This document shows, in pieces, positions 50,268 through 62,403 of a DNA stretch of 64,000 bases. The position numbers were made by a program, and so were the translations under genes. The notes below the pieces were generated by a model. It had not been told where the DNA came from. It worked only from the letters and a program-made list of their open reading frames with translations, and ran no database searches. Each line of letters opens with the position of its first letter. The stretch's first letter is position 1. Origin of the DNA: Bolinopsis microptera (Eukaryota > Ctenophora > Tentaculata > Lobata > Bolinopsidae). The stretch is taken from the NCBI RefSeq assembly GCF_026151205.1, contig NC_087074.1, positions 2,852,001-2,916,000 on the forward strand, given 5' to 3'.

Positions 50268-50505
50268 AATAAAAATTTAATGCACAATAATTATGTGAGT
50301 TGTGAAATTTCTGGAGTCCTACACACCTAATGGTAATATTATTTATTCATTATCTTTTCTTAATGTTATTATTGTAAGAAAATATAATGAAAAATGATAA
50401 AATACCTACAATTCTACGTGCTTATTGCAATTGTCACAAAATCTTAATTTCGCTTTTAAAGTAAAAGAAAATAATCTGAACATTAAGATTCTAACGAGCT
50501 AGCCA

Positions 50506-50680
50506 AGCTCGCAAGATTCGTCGAATTACCGGCTTAGTGGCTCAGTTGGTTAATCCGCCTGGTATTGCTTGAGGTACCAGGTTCGATTCCCGACTCTGTC
50601 ACGACCTGGTACCTCAAGCAATACCAGGCGGATTAACCAACTTAGCCACTAAGCCGGTAATTCGACGAATCTTGCGAGCT
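50506..50680. repeat. Perfect-looking 76-bp inverted repeat built from a tRNA-like SINE head
   Basis: Arms 50506-50581 and 50605-50680 are reverse complements with about one mismatch, around a 23-base loop. The left arm and loop contain GGCTTAGTGGCTCAGTTGG (A-box-like) and GGTTCGATTCCC (B box). A head-to-head SINE pair or foldback is likely; the RNA would be a long hairpin. Confidence 0.8.
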
Positions 50681-51194
50681 ATAGCCGTGGGGTGAGCGTC
50701 GTCGACGCTCAGCTAAGGAATGATCCTGAGTGGTCTATGCAGCCCCCCGGTCCACTCAGCCAAATACTCGAGAAATCGGGTGTGAGGGTTAAATGAGGAG
50801 CTGCCCATTGCAGCAAAGTCTCGGGCGAAGAAAGTATGGTACACACTACCTTAACCGTCACTGGCCTAATGTATAATTGAATCCTTCTGCTTCCTGTAAT
50901 TGGCTGGTTACACACTTGTGTAACAATGTGGCTGTTGGAATGTCCGAAGTAAAATAAGTGTTGAGATAAAGAAATTTTATGTTATACTTATAGGTACTCA
51001 TTTTGTGTCATTTCCTTGTAGCCCAATGCGATTGTTTAACTTTAACTTTAAGTTTATGAAGAATTATGTAATTAAAGATAGTGTCATTTCCTTGTAGCCC
51101 AATGCTAATGTTTAACTTTAAGATTTATGAAGACTTATGTAATTACAGAGAGTAGCAGAGAATTTTTGCGTGTGGCTCGAAAACACAATAATTA
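50681..51194. other. Spacer
   Basis: It is unrecognised, apart from a direct repeat of TGTCATTTCCTTGTAGCCCA at about 51006 and 51080 with about 45 similar bases following each. Confidence 0.55.
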
Positions 51195-52115
51195 GACCAA
51201 AAATAAGTTTTTAGCAATTTTAAACGGGAAGAACGTCCGCGGTAAATCTAGATTTGCAGAAATCAGGAGTTAAAGCCAAAGGCAAAGGTGAGGCACAACT
51301 TTAAAATATCTCCGGCCAGTTCTGGGTCCTGGCATAAGGTAAGAGACGTCATGAGACAATCTTGATATGCTAAAATGAATGTAATGGTAAGTGCCAATTT
51401 TTTTTTAAATTAAATACTTTTCAAATTTTACAGAGTACAGCAATGCCAATAGATGAATATAAAATAGAATCGTTCAGAATATCGCCCCCATCTGTAAAAT
51501 ATGATGGGCACCCAAACACGGTAAACACATAGTGAACTATATCCGCAGTAACTTGGACCCATTACATCGAATTAATCTAAATCCAAAAATTTATGAAAGA
51601 CTATTTAATAACAAACAAATCCATGGTGAATAACTGTGGATATAGAGTCAAAATTTGTATTTCAATACGTCAAATTCCAGATACATTAGATACAGGTCTG
51701 ATATGGTCATTAATGTGTGAGAAGGTGTGCGGGTGAAGTGTGATATCAGATATGATGTTGAAAGTATAGGAAGGCCGTAGTTAAAAAATTAATAAAACAA
51801 AAATAATAGTAATATGGGGAGCAAAGAGACTAGGCTAGACTGTTGTTTCACATTAAATCAGGATAAACTCTGTTTATTAACATGAGACTCCATGTTGACA
51901 GTTCAGCAGGTTTTATAAAGTTATAAGCAACGTTATACCGTGAATTATTGAAGTGGTGGAATTGTTGGTTGCAGCCTGCTCGACGCAGATTACTGAACTA
52001 AACCCTTGACTGGAGGATAATGATTAATGATGTCCTTTAAAAGCTGTGCGGAGAATTGCAGGTCAATCTATAAGTTTATAACACACATTACGCAGACACG
52101 CACAAGGATTACATT
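51195..52115 (+). repeat. Dispersed repeat, sibling of 48410-49530
   Basis: It shares AACGTCCGCGGTAAATCTAG near the start, the GATATGCTAAA block in the middle and the GAATTATTGAAGTGGTGGAA block near 51942, ending after AATTGCAGGTCA. No ORF. It lacks the 85-bp insertion of its sibling. Confidence 0.7.
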
Positions 52116-52171
52116 TTAATTTCCCGCGACGAGTGCGAAGCACGAGGGATTGTTCTCTTACTATATTGTTC

Positions 52172-53416
52172 TCTTACTATATTAAAAGCCCAAAGTGGTG
52201 TCAAAAAACGCGAATTAAATAGGTAATAATAATAGGCAGTGCGCCATCGACAGTAAGACGCGCGCGCTGACCATTGAATGGTTTTTTAGCTCTTATTTCG
52301 GCCAGCACATTATTTTGGAAACAATCTGCAATCGAAATTAAGTTATGATACTTCCCATATAACAATTTTGTTGAAATTTGGTCAGCTTACATAAACACTT
52401 ACGAATTTGAGTTATCAACGAATTTATACCTATTTTGTCATTTTTAGACCTCTTAATTGTTAATCAAGGCCAATCTCTCCCAACTAAATTAGGTTTGGTA
52501 GTTAAGTATGATTGGAAGGTTCTGACAAATTTTCAGCATGATTCATGTTCAAGAACTAAAGATATTACAGAATAATATGACAAAAATCAACAAATTTCGT
52601 CAAATTACGCGACTTTTACACCTAATTTTGCTCCAAAAGCCGCGCACCATCAAAAATGGCACCTAGGCGAAGCTCACTGATCATTCTAAAAAAGTATAAC
52701 AAGTTTGGTACTGTGAAAATTCTCACAGTCTCTAGAAAACAATGGTACAAAAATTTTGAAAATGCGAACAAGTTTATTTTTATCGTGCACCCCCTAGTAA
52801 TAATCATTTTAGTTATAGTGTTGAGTCTTGACAATGACACCGTTTCGCGGTTTCGGTTTAGGGTTATTTTATCGCTCCTACTAAATCGCTCGCCCAAATT
52901 TTAAGAAAATTCTTGTGAAAAGGCCCTTTAGGCATGAAAGTGATTTAAATCGGTGTATTTTTGGACGCTGATTCCGAATCACCCCCCCCCCCCCCCTGAC
53001 GTAGTGTTAAAATGCTTCCCTGGAGAGTTATGGGCAAAAAACCGTTTTGGTCACGTGACAGGCTAGTAAAACGTGAATTCGATTATTTAGGGCTCGGGTT
53101 AGGGTTAGGGTTGTGGTTAAGATTATGGATAGCTTCGGGGTTATGGTTAGGGTTTGATTCACGATGTCAATCCTTCGCAGCTCGGTGAGGCACAGTGGTG
53201 CATCTCGCCGATCTACCGAAGTGTGGTTGCGAGAAGAATTATTTGATGCGCGGCGCGACCCAGTAGTGCATCGCGCTACAAGGTTAGGGTTAGGGTTGGG
53301 ATTAGGGTTTATGTAAAACCGTTTTGTACGGCTGCAAAACCAAAAAAACCAAAGTCACGTGAAATTTTTGGGCGAGCGATTTAGTAAGAGCCTTATTTTA
53401 TACGGGTTCCTGCTAG
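52172..53416 (+). mobile_element. Helitron-like element, about 1.25 kb
   Basis: It begins TCTTACTATATTAAAAGC and ends ACGGGTTCCTGCTAG followed by T, the same ends as 55018-55334. CAAAGTGGTGTCAAAAAACG near the start also belongs to that family. The interior is different, with a 15-base C run near 52982 and TTAGGG-like repeats. No Rep/helicase ORF. The empty site is unknown, so the boundaries are less certain. Confidence 0.5.
53090..53310. repeat. Degenerate telomere-like TTAGGG repeats
   Basis: GGTTAGGGTTAGGGTT occurs near 53098 and again near 53281, with degenerate GGTTATGGTTAGGGTTT between. The runs are short and interstitial and are not a chromosome end. Confidence 0.7.
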
Positions 53417-54164
53417 TGAAAATAACGCTGACTTGCTTTAGCACGAGGGTTGACCATTGTTAAACTTAATGGTCTGGCCCGGCGCGCGCTACTAGCTTCG
53501 TAGCACTTGCCATCGAGAAGAAAGCGGCGCGCGCTACTTCGAAGAAATTTAGACGAGTAACATCCGTCAAGCACGAGGGGTTATTTTGATATAACTTTAT
53601 ATGATATTGATATCACAGTGCTGGCAAGCACGAGCGGTGTCTTTATTGGGGGTATACTATGTACCCCCTTTACTATTCTATCCCCTTTACTATTATACCC
53701 CCTTTACACCCGGACACCCCCTTTGGTACACGTCGGAAGCCTCTTTCGTGCACGCGAAGCGTGCACTCCGGCCGAAGGCGGCGGCCGAAGGCCGACGCCT
53801 CCGGCAGCAGTTTTTCAGGCATTAAGACTCATCGGAAGTCGTTCAGCAGATTTATTTTTTGTTCAAAATATTCTAATTTGATGTCAAAGATGTCAGAAAT
53901 AAAAAATAGTTATGTTGAGATTTTTAAAAAATTTGCATAAAATACTCGCCAGCACTGTTATACGAAATTCGGTAAAAAACCCGAAATCGCCATATTCAGG
54001 TGCCTTAAAAACCATGTTAAAATTGAGTTAGAGATCTGAAACTTTGCAGGGCGTCTAGACGTTGACCTAATCGACTGTAAAAAAAGTTTCAAGTTTCAGG
54101 AGCATCGGGAAATTGGTTTTCTAGAACCCCTGTTTTACGACAGATTGTCGTGATATATACATAC
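53417..54164. other. Spacer with GC-rich hairpin-prone tract
   Basis: Bases 53740-53815 are GC-rich with GGCCGAAGG and CGAAGCG repeats, and GCACGAGGG recurs (53455, 53567). No gene is recognised; overlapping frames here are repeat artefacts. Confidence 0.5.
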
Positions 54165-55017
54165 ATATATATATACATATATACATATATATATTCAGGG
54201 ATAGACGCTTTGCCAGTGAATTATAGCCTGTATTTAAGTGTCCGTAGATTCTAAAGTATAAAAGATACAGCCATTTCGGACCACAGGTCTTAAAGATAAT
54301 TGTTTAGACTTTAGTTTACATTATGTTAAAAAGTAATTCAACGTCATCATCACCACTTGATGACGTCATCAAGTTAACCATTTTTAAAACTTGATTTTTC
54401 ACAAAGTAATCATTTTTCAAATCGATTTTACGCCATTAAGGAGTAATTTTATTCAAAATTTGAGGGCATATTGAAGTTAGACAATTGTTTAAGCATTCTG
54501 AAAATCTACCGGAAAGTTTTTCTAGCTTGCTCCTTCATAAAGATATTCGCTATTGAAGTTAGTGCTTTTTTAAAGAATAATTTTATTAAAACGCTAATTT
54601 TACGTTCTAGTATTCTCTGGTGTTGCACCATCCCTTGGGTTGTGGAGCTCAATTTTGCTTCCTAAAGGTCTAAATTGTGTCATAGGCTAGTTTTAAAGTT
54701 GAAAATCGAAAAGTTGCACACGTGGGAACACGCCCAAATTGATAGAAAATTGCTAAAATCACTGAAAATTGCTGTTTTCACCAATTTCCGTCAACTTTGG
54801 AGTGCCGTTGTGATTACAGTTCTTCTTGAAATACTTTGAAACTTTGCATGCTTATCAAACTATATATAAAACACCATCATGCAAAAATTTACGGTGATTA
54901 GATATTGGATGCGCACGCAACTTCCGCTCAAGGTTTGCACGTGCGAAAGGTTAAAATTTTGCTCATTCGTGATTTTGAACAAATTCTGCTTTGCCACGAC
55001 AGTTCAATGTCATTATA

Positions 55018-55334
55018 TCTTACTATATATAAAGCGAGACGATATATATATGTGTATATATCCGTGCCATTTTACTGACACCACGGCATCAACTTTAACG
55101 CGACTTTCCGCAAAAACCGTAAAAGATATACAACTAAAACTTTTTTGACTGGGTCAAATGCTTTAATGGCCTTCAAATCAGCATGAAAAGCTAAAAAATT
55201 GGCCAAGGAATAATAATTTTAGTGCCCAAAATTTGGACTCTCAAGTGGTGTCAAAAACGCGAATTAAATAGGTAATAATTATTTTAGTCTCTCGAGTCTT
55301 GACACCACTTTAGGGTTAGACGGGTTCCTGCTAG
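55018..55334 (+). mobile_element. 317-bp non-autonomous Helitron-like element
   Basis: It begins TCTTACTATATATAAAGCGAG and ends CGGGTTCCTGCTAG. It lies exactly between A (55017) and T (55335). The other copy of the host repeat keeps the uninterrupted CATTATATATGAATTT (about 15509-15524). No bases are duplicated. Siblings are at 699-2151, 715-1847 and 52172-53416. The 3' hairpin is not evident. Confidence 0.8.
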
Positions 55335-55540
55335 TATGAATTTAATGCCAACTTCAATGAGTATAAAGTGGCATATTCAGTCAGTGATCGACCGATATGC
55401 TTACCTAAACACAAGGAAATGTTTTCAAAGGAAAAATTTCGAAATCGTTGAAATAACCTCCTTATTAATATTAATGAAGTTATTAGTTTACATTTCGGCT
55501 TTGTAAAGTACCCTGACATTATAATAAAAAAAGAGATGAT

Positions 55541-55905
55541 ATTTTACCATATTTTAACCCATAATCATGGGTAGAGTGGAGCGCTGCCAGTGTCTCTCTT
55601 TCCCAAACAAAAGGTAATGATATCAATTTGAATGACCGTTATCAAATGAAAAATGATACCGAGAATGAAATCGGTCGCTCGCTTTTCCCATTCATTTACA
55701 ATTGAAATAGATTATATGTTATAAATCGAAACTTATTACAATTCGTAAGCCATGAATGAGTGGGAAAATCGAGCGACCGATTTCATTCTCGGTATCATTT
55801 TTCATTTGATAACGGTCATTCAAATTGATATCATTACCTTTTGTTTGGGAAAGAGAGACACTGGCAGCGCTCCACTCTACCCATGATTATGGGTTTTGGT
55901 AAAAT
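55541..55905. repeat. Compact foldback element
   Basis: It has the same inverted arms as 15715-16226 but a much shorter spacer, around 55705-55740. It begins ATTTTACCATATTTTAACCC and ends GGGTTTTGGTAAAAT. Confidence 0.8.
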
Positions 55906-56153
55906 AGTACCATAGACTATTTCGGTAAATATATCAAAACTTTAAAACAGGTACTTTCCTTCGACCTTCGTCCTAACAGCAGTAGTAGTACCTGTACAAA
56001 TGGAAAAATATGGAAATGTATCAATATCATATATAAGTGGACGCGTTTTAATTAATTTTTCATTTTTGCACGTGTCTGTCCTTTGTTAAACATTTATTTG
56101 TTATAATTGTTTGTCAAATAACCTTCAATTTATAATTTTGTAATATTTTACAG

Positions 56154-56880
56154 ATTGCATATCGGGCATACTCGACTCTTTGGAAAAGTGTATAGTAAAG
56201 AAAAAAACAATACAGAAATGTATTGACAATCATATTCATACGGTCTTAGAAATCCTTTGGGTAATCTGTGTGATTCTCGCAGTTTTGATATATGGTTAGT
56301 TTTCTATATAATTATAAATATAAAAAGGTCCTGTCACGGACACGATTTTGCCTCACAATTAAAAACTGAAGTGATATTTTTTATCTTTTAAATGTCTATT
56401 AGTATCAACAATTAAGAAAATTAGGGGTGAAGAGTAAAAATTAAGAAAACTGTTGTAGTTCTACTTACACTTATTATAGTTATATTGATTTTTACTTTCC
56501 TAACAGCTGTTATCTGTGACTTTTTCGTGGAAGAAGGCAGAGCCGACGTTTTAGAAGCGCAACTTGAGGACGCTGTTCTCAACTACTCCTGGACTTATTT
56601 TATCTCTGTTTACTATACTATTATTACCGTAACGAGTATCGGGTTTGGAGATATTTACGTTTATAGCCCAAACCACTTCCTTTTAAACATCAAACCAGTT
56701 CTTTGCTTGTTCTTAACTGCTTTTCTCGTTGCTTTCTTTGCTAGAATTTTTACTAAAATACAGAATAAGGTGGACAAGGCTGCTACAAAGAGAAGTGAGA
56801 GGGCTCATAAAAGTGTGACAAAATTGAGACTGGGTATTATGCCTGTAGTTCAGGAAATTGAAGATTCCAATGATCAATAA
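56154..56880 (+). CDS. K2P potassium channel 3' half (M3, pore 2, M4, C-terminus)
   Basis: Exons are 56154-56294 and 56507-56880. Acceptors are TTTACAG and CTAACAG, the donor is GTTAGT, and both junctions are phase 1. The first exon encodes a basic linker (KCIVKKKTIQKC) and M3 (VLEILWVICVILAVLIY). The second encodes a short extracellular segment, pore 2 (YFISVYYTIITVTSIGFGDI, filter T-S-I-G-F-G), M4 (VLCLFLTAFLVAFFARIF) and a 45-residue basic tail ending SNDQ before TAA. Paired pores with GFG in the second are typical of K2P leak channels, which set resting potential as plasma-membrane dimers. The entry phase matches the end of K2P exon 3 seen at 21311 and 62403. The upstream half on this strand is the broken copy 35 kb away, so either a very large intron or an orphaned 3' half. 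An AATAAA lies at about 56959. Confidence 0.82.
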
Positions 56881-57730
56881 TAATTTTGATAATTTTTCCT
56901 CGAATTCCTCAAACATGTATTCGAGAGATGGAAATAATAACTGTTTTTCCTTTGGAAATAAACATTATTGTAGATGTTTTTATGGGTGGTGATGTTTTGA
57001 TTATTAAGTACATTTATTTATTGAGAGTAACAAAAAAGGTCGCTTATTCTAGTTCTCGTTCAAATTACTTAATAAATGAAACATGCTTAAAGATGGATTA
57101 ATTACACTTACGCCTAGAAATTGATTGATAACACTTAAACCTAAAATAATACTTACAACTAAAATAGGAGGCTGGTTTGCTATGCAACCCACTTATCTTA
57201 CTATGTTTATATTGTACATAATAACAATCAAATTTGTTTATCATTATCATGTCACTCGTTCGAGATTACATGCTGTCTTCACTAATTATCGAGGACTAAA
57301 TCAAATAAAATACACGATCATAAATAAAGTTATATTTATCCCTCGGCCAGCCGTTCGTTTTCTCCATTTTTAGGCTTTCTGAAGGTTTGGATAACATATT
57401 CTTGTTTGCTGTGTCTTAAAAGATATCATAACTCTGTCATTTCATCTCCTTTTTGCCTACTTCTTCAATTTGCCATTTGACGGGCAATGACAGCATGCAA
57501 GTGCAACAGTCGAGTTCTTAGCATGCTTAAGAAGGCTATCTGCAATATAAAGATATAAAGCCAAAAGAGTTAAGGGTGTGATCTTGTCATTGAACCAAAG
57601 GTTTGGGCTACCGTTTACTTGTGGCTTGTATGTACATTGTAGTTGTTACTGCGTGGAAAGTACCACAATTTGCTTGTATTATTCATATTCTGGTATCCCC
57701 ACCACACATAGACAACTATATAAGTATAAC
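56881..57730. other. K2P 3' flank
   Basis: AT-rich sequence without a recognisable gene; frames at 56886-57373 have no family resemblance. Confidence 0.5.
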
Positions 57731-57818
57731 TTATTTTAATTAATTGTCTAATATCATATCTTTCACTGGATATATATATCCAGTGAAAGATATGATATTA
57801 GACAATTAATTAAAATAA
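57731..57818. repeat. 88-bp perfect palindrome
   Basis: TTATTTTAATTAATTGTCTA and onward to the centre GGATATATATATCC, then the exact complement back to TAAAATAA. There is no unpaired spacer. It can extrude as a cruciform. Confidence 0.9.
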
Positions 57819-58370
57819 TTAATTATATATAGTATACAATATACATATGACATATCATTAGTTATAGCTCCTTCGACCCTTTGTTGTTGAGCACTTTCAA
57901 CAAATCACCCTCAAATATGGATCCTAACTCTACCAGCTTCACGGAACTCAATAAAGAATTTTCATCTACCACTTTTCGAAGGCCAACGAAATTAGCATTT
58001 ATGAAACACCCTGTATATTTTAAAGTCACTATTGTGACGGTACATTAGAACTAGACAGAAACAAAGTGTGGAGGGCCTGAACGGAACCCCTCGGTTTCAG
58101 TTCCTTGTTTAACACTGCCGTACAGCAAGGAGTAAGGACATCCACCGGGTTCTCCAAGGATGCAGGCACATAGCTCACTCCACACTATGCTTTGTCAAAT
58201 GTTGCTTATATACCAAGGATCTACAGGAAATATTTCCTTAGACATAATAGTAGGCAGTTTTAAAATCAGCTACTAGACGTCTGCTGAGTGCTGACACACA
58301 ATGAAACATTGTCATGACATACATGTTACATAATATGTATATTGTATGTACTATTACATTATGTACATAT
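57819..58370. other. Spacer
   Basis: Nothing is recognised. The sequence becomes GC-richer around 58050-58200, without family resemblance. Confidence 0.5.
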
Positions 58371-60357
58371 ATTGTGTATACTTAAACCACCGTTTAAAAC
58401 TTAATATAATGTAAGTAGTCGTTTAACTAATACTCTTATTAGGATCTCAGGTTTCGCAAGGCCCGGTAGTATTGATGCCTTGCGAAACTTTAAAAACTTG
58501 TTTATATCTGCTTTTTAATTTCAGTGTGAAGGAAGTATGGGCAAGTTTGTCATGATAATGTATCATCAGATCGAATGAAAAATATGTTTCACCTCCCCAT
58601 TGGCCCATCATCTATAGTCCAAAGAATTATAATTCAACAGGTACCTTCGCAGCCCTTTTATTGACGGCCCTTATTAACTAAGCATTTTACTCTCTACTAT
58701 TGTTAATTCAGCTCAAAATGTGGAGCAATAATTTTTGTCATCATGTTTTTTGACAAATATTTTTACAATATATAAATAATAATATATTCTCACACTTAAA
58801 TGGTTAATTTCAATTTCCAGATTTATTTCTAATTGAGCAGGTACTGTTATTGCTGCTCATTCCTGATTACTCATCAGTGTTATCGTTATACTTTTTGAAT
58901 CGGTTTTAATCAATCTGTACTGTAAATATACGCCGATTAGGAATATATTAAATTTTATGAGTATTTTTCTATGCATAATCTATCATAGTCATAAATGGAG
59001 GATTATAATTGATAGCACAAGCGTCAAACATGTCTCCCCATTAACAAATAATAATCATGTTACAGTCACACTGATAAGCTTTATTTAAGATATACATTAT
59101 TATCAATACTTCATATCGATAAGCTTTATAAGTTATACATTATTATCAATACTTCATATCGATAAGCTTTATAAGTTATACATTAATATCATCAATAAAT
59201 TATGCTAATACTTTATTTGTGGGTATATTTGTGGCGCCTAGTTTCTCATAATCGAACTTGGTTATACATTTAATAATAGAATAATGATATCAAGCTAACT
59301 GTCGTCTGTCGCCAGTCATGACAATTGTTTTAGAAACTAAAATTAAATATATCACTATAGTACCTAGTGTCTACGTTTAATAATGACAGTAATGTGACAA
59401 GTGAAAATGTTACTGTTAGAATTCTGGCGCTGGTATTTAGTTTATTCCAGACGGCTTCAGTCCGTAATTTTGGTTTTTTCTTAATGAGTCGAAATTTCTG
59501 CTTTATCTGAATCAGCCATAATTCGGTCGCCTTGTAAATAGTAAGGGATAGAATTCCAGTTTAGATATTCACATTGACAAAGATCAAGTTACAATTTGAT
59601 TTAATCAGCTTTGCCTCTAATTTCTGGCTTTATCTCTCTCTCTCGCTTTGTTTTTGTATTTATTTCTGGTATTATTTGTAGCTTTATTTATCAAACCTGG
59701 TCAATTTAACTGTCGTCTGTCATCACTCCTTAGTCTTTAACATTACGAAATTTTAAATAAAAAACTGAAACTGAATATAGTATAGTTTTTAACCTCAAAC
59801 CTGCATAAAAGCATGCCCCAATTATCAAAGCTGCACTGCAGCATGCAGCAATGCAGCATGTAGATTCCCGTAATTTCCTCAATTGCTGTGTTATGTGGCA
59901 CGCCAGTCTTGACTCTATTTTTTCATTTTCCACTTAGTCGTCATAAAATTAAAACACTTTGAGCTACCAACTCACAATTTTTTGACATTTGGTTTGACCT
60001 TTCCCAGAATTTCAAGCTTATATTCAAAAAGTTAAAATTTAACCGAGTCATGACCATTTAAAAATCTGACGGATACGTGGTCTCGGCACCCAATCAACGA
60101 TCATTTCGTACGCGTACTCGTAGTCATAGGCAATAGCTAGTCGCTAGTGTGCAACAATAAATCACAATTATAGGCCTACCAATAGTATCACTATCAGTAT
60201 GTTTGCAACAGGGATCGTTGGTTGAGTTGGTCCTTCACCCAACCCCATATGAGAAGTCGCACAGTGTGACTGTGAGGTTAGGACTTCTAGCCGGCCAGTG
60301 TGTACACTGTACCCAGGTGCAGTCCGATGCTTCTGTGGGCGAATTTGTTGGCAAGTT

Positions 60358-60422
60358 ACTGGGCGGCGCTCAGCCTGTCATTCCGCCGAATCTCTATTTT
60401 ATGAAGCCTGGGGACCCCAGGT
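60358..60422 (+). repeat. Short dispersed element (SINE-like), duplicated site
   Basis: It is the counterpart of 18169-18233 and was present before the duplication. It is flanked by AAGTT at 60353-60357 and 60423-60427. Confidence 0.7.
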
Positions 60423-60870
60423 AAGTTGGCAAAATGTTTTGTCATACTCATACCAATTGTGTCTAGAAAAGTTTGAGTTTGTAGCTCAAAGCGTTTTCAT
60501 TTTATGACGACCATAGCTTGAAATAGGGATTGGTGTGCAACACCTACTGCAATCGATGAAATTTTACGAAACTGGCAGGAAATTTGAGTTTAACCCATAT
60601 CTACTATTTGTGAAATTGTTGTGTAAGTGTAACTCTTGCACGAATTACATGAGTTATTAAAAGGTGGGCAGTATTACTTCTGGACCAATTTTTACATATT
60701 CAGCTGCAGCACTACTCGACAATTTCAATTATGCACTTGAAGCATTTTTGCTATCATATTTCATATATTGGAACAACGGTCAGACATTATTATTGTGAGT
60801 TTGTCGCGTTCCTTTTTATTTTGGTTTAGCTCATTATCAATCTTAATCATCGTTTCCTGAACATCGGCTC

Positions 60871-62403
60871 ATGAGTAAACCGTGGAGGCTGCATAAGCTC
60901 AACAAAATTCATAGCTTATCCCTGGCCCCAGACATTGATGTTGATGGTATGAAGCCGGACGAGAATGGTGATGTTGTTATTAGGCAGGACTCACTCTCAG
61001 AGAAGGACTCACTCTCGGAGAAGGATGACGGGGAGTATAAGGAAAAGGGGAATATGTTGGTGTTGTTCAAAAGTTTCTTGTATACGGTCATCTTAATTTT
61101 GTTTATCTTTGCTGCCTCCGTCATCTTCATGGGTATCGAGGGAAACCACCTCAAGTTTAAAAATCTCGAAAACTGCCGCCTAAGATACGATTTTGGCGAA
61201 AGATTGTCGAAGGTGAGTTTATTACACGAGAAAATAATATACGTTTATAAAAATATCATTATTTATTTCTAGAGTATAATTATAGACGTAAGTAATATTG
61301 GGAAGGTGGTTGGAACATGTAACATGTATGTTCGAGCTTGTTTTGTCACGCGAAAGCGATTAAATAATCTGCAGCTTACAGGATCGACCAATTAAATTTC
61401 AGTTAACTGTGTAACTCATTGATGACAACTTAAAGTTTAAATTCGGCAAATAGATACAATAGCCAAAACGAAACACAAGTAATTGTCAGCTACTAGCCAG
61501 CTGTTAGAGGGCTGTTGGTATTTTCCTTAAAACAAAGAGCTGACGAGGTGGGTGGAAAGGGCTGTTTGGTGGCTTTTAGAAATGCCATTGAAATAGCCAT
61601 TACCCGGCGATCGGGCTATTGGCCCGGCTGTTAGGTATTTGTCCCCCAAAATATCATGAGAGGGCTATTAGCCGGCTATAAGAGGGCTGCTAGGATTTTT
61701 CAAAAACAAATAGCTGGCAGAGGTGGCAGAGGTGGCAATAAGCTGGCTGTTAGAAATGCAATGAAAATGGGTATTAGCGTTGCCGTAACAGCCCTCTAAC
61801 CAATAGCCGGCTGTTACTCAAAACAATCTTGCACTAACTTCTAACCTTCTGATTGCTCACGTATTTTTTAATTTTACATTCCACAGTGGTTGAAGAGCGA
61901 CAAACCAAGAGCACAATCTTTAAGAAACCAAATAGGACTCCATGATACACTCAGTGAGTTCGAATATGAAGCCATCATTGAAAAACAGCTTCAAGAAAAC
62001 TACACTAGGATGCAGCAAATTGTTGACAAACAATGCTCCTTAGCAAACTATGAGTTGAAATCGTGGAACACCAAGTCTTGGGGAGACTCGTTCATGTACG
62101 CATCTAGCATTATGTCCACAGTAGGTATGAAAACTTGGTCAAAATACTATTCGGTTGTTTTTACAATTTTATAAACTTCAGCTCCAGTTAGGCTTGAATC
62201 TATAGATCTCGAACAATCGTGATTGTTTCTTTTTTACCACTATTCAAGAAGCTATCTTATGATAATATTTAAATTTTATTGTATCTTCTATCTAATTATA
62301 ATAAAAACAGGTTGGGGAGTGTATTATCCACCAGATAAAAGATTGAGAATCGTGACCCTTGCATACTTGTTTTTTGGAATTCCTATCTTCGCCTCCCTAA
62401 TTA
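60871..62403 (+). CDS. K2P potassium channel 5' half, copy 2 (open)
   Basis: Exons are 60871-61212 (phase 0 end), 61887-62124 and 62311-62403 (phase 1 ends). Donors are GTGAGT, GTATGA and GTATGT; acceptors are CCACAG and AAACAG. About 224 residues: cytoplasmic start MSKPWRLHKLNK with a doubled DSLSEK, M1 (FLYTVILILFIFAASVIFMG), an extracellular cap of about 100 residues with two Cys and one N-x-T site (ENYTRM), pore loop 1 (SWGDSFMYASSIMSTVGWG) and M2 (TLAYLFFGIPIFASLI). Joining exons 2 and 3 makes the filter T-V-G-W-G. The last donor implies M3-pore 2-M4 exons beyond 64000. The first ATG in frame follows a TGA-rich leader. It is open throughout, unlike the 18.7-kb copy. The family role is a background K+ conductance; subfamily not assigned. 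Confidence 0.85.

Larger units (their letters stand above)
54165..55905 (+). repeat. Dispersed repeat, copy 2
   Basis: It is collinear with 13946-16226, lacks the 710-bp palindromic insertion (the site near 54494 reads GCATTCTGAAAATCTACC), carries the 317-bp Helitron at 55018-55334, and ends in a compact foldback (55541-55905). Confidence 0.85.

Noticed and set aside
53601-53940. Three overlapping plus-strand frames
   Set aside because: Mutually overlapping and GC-repeat driven, with no family match.
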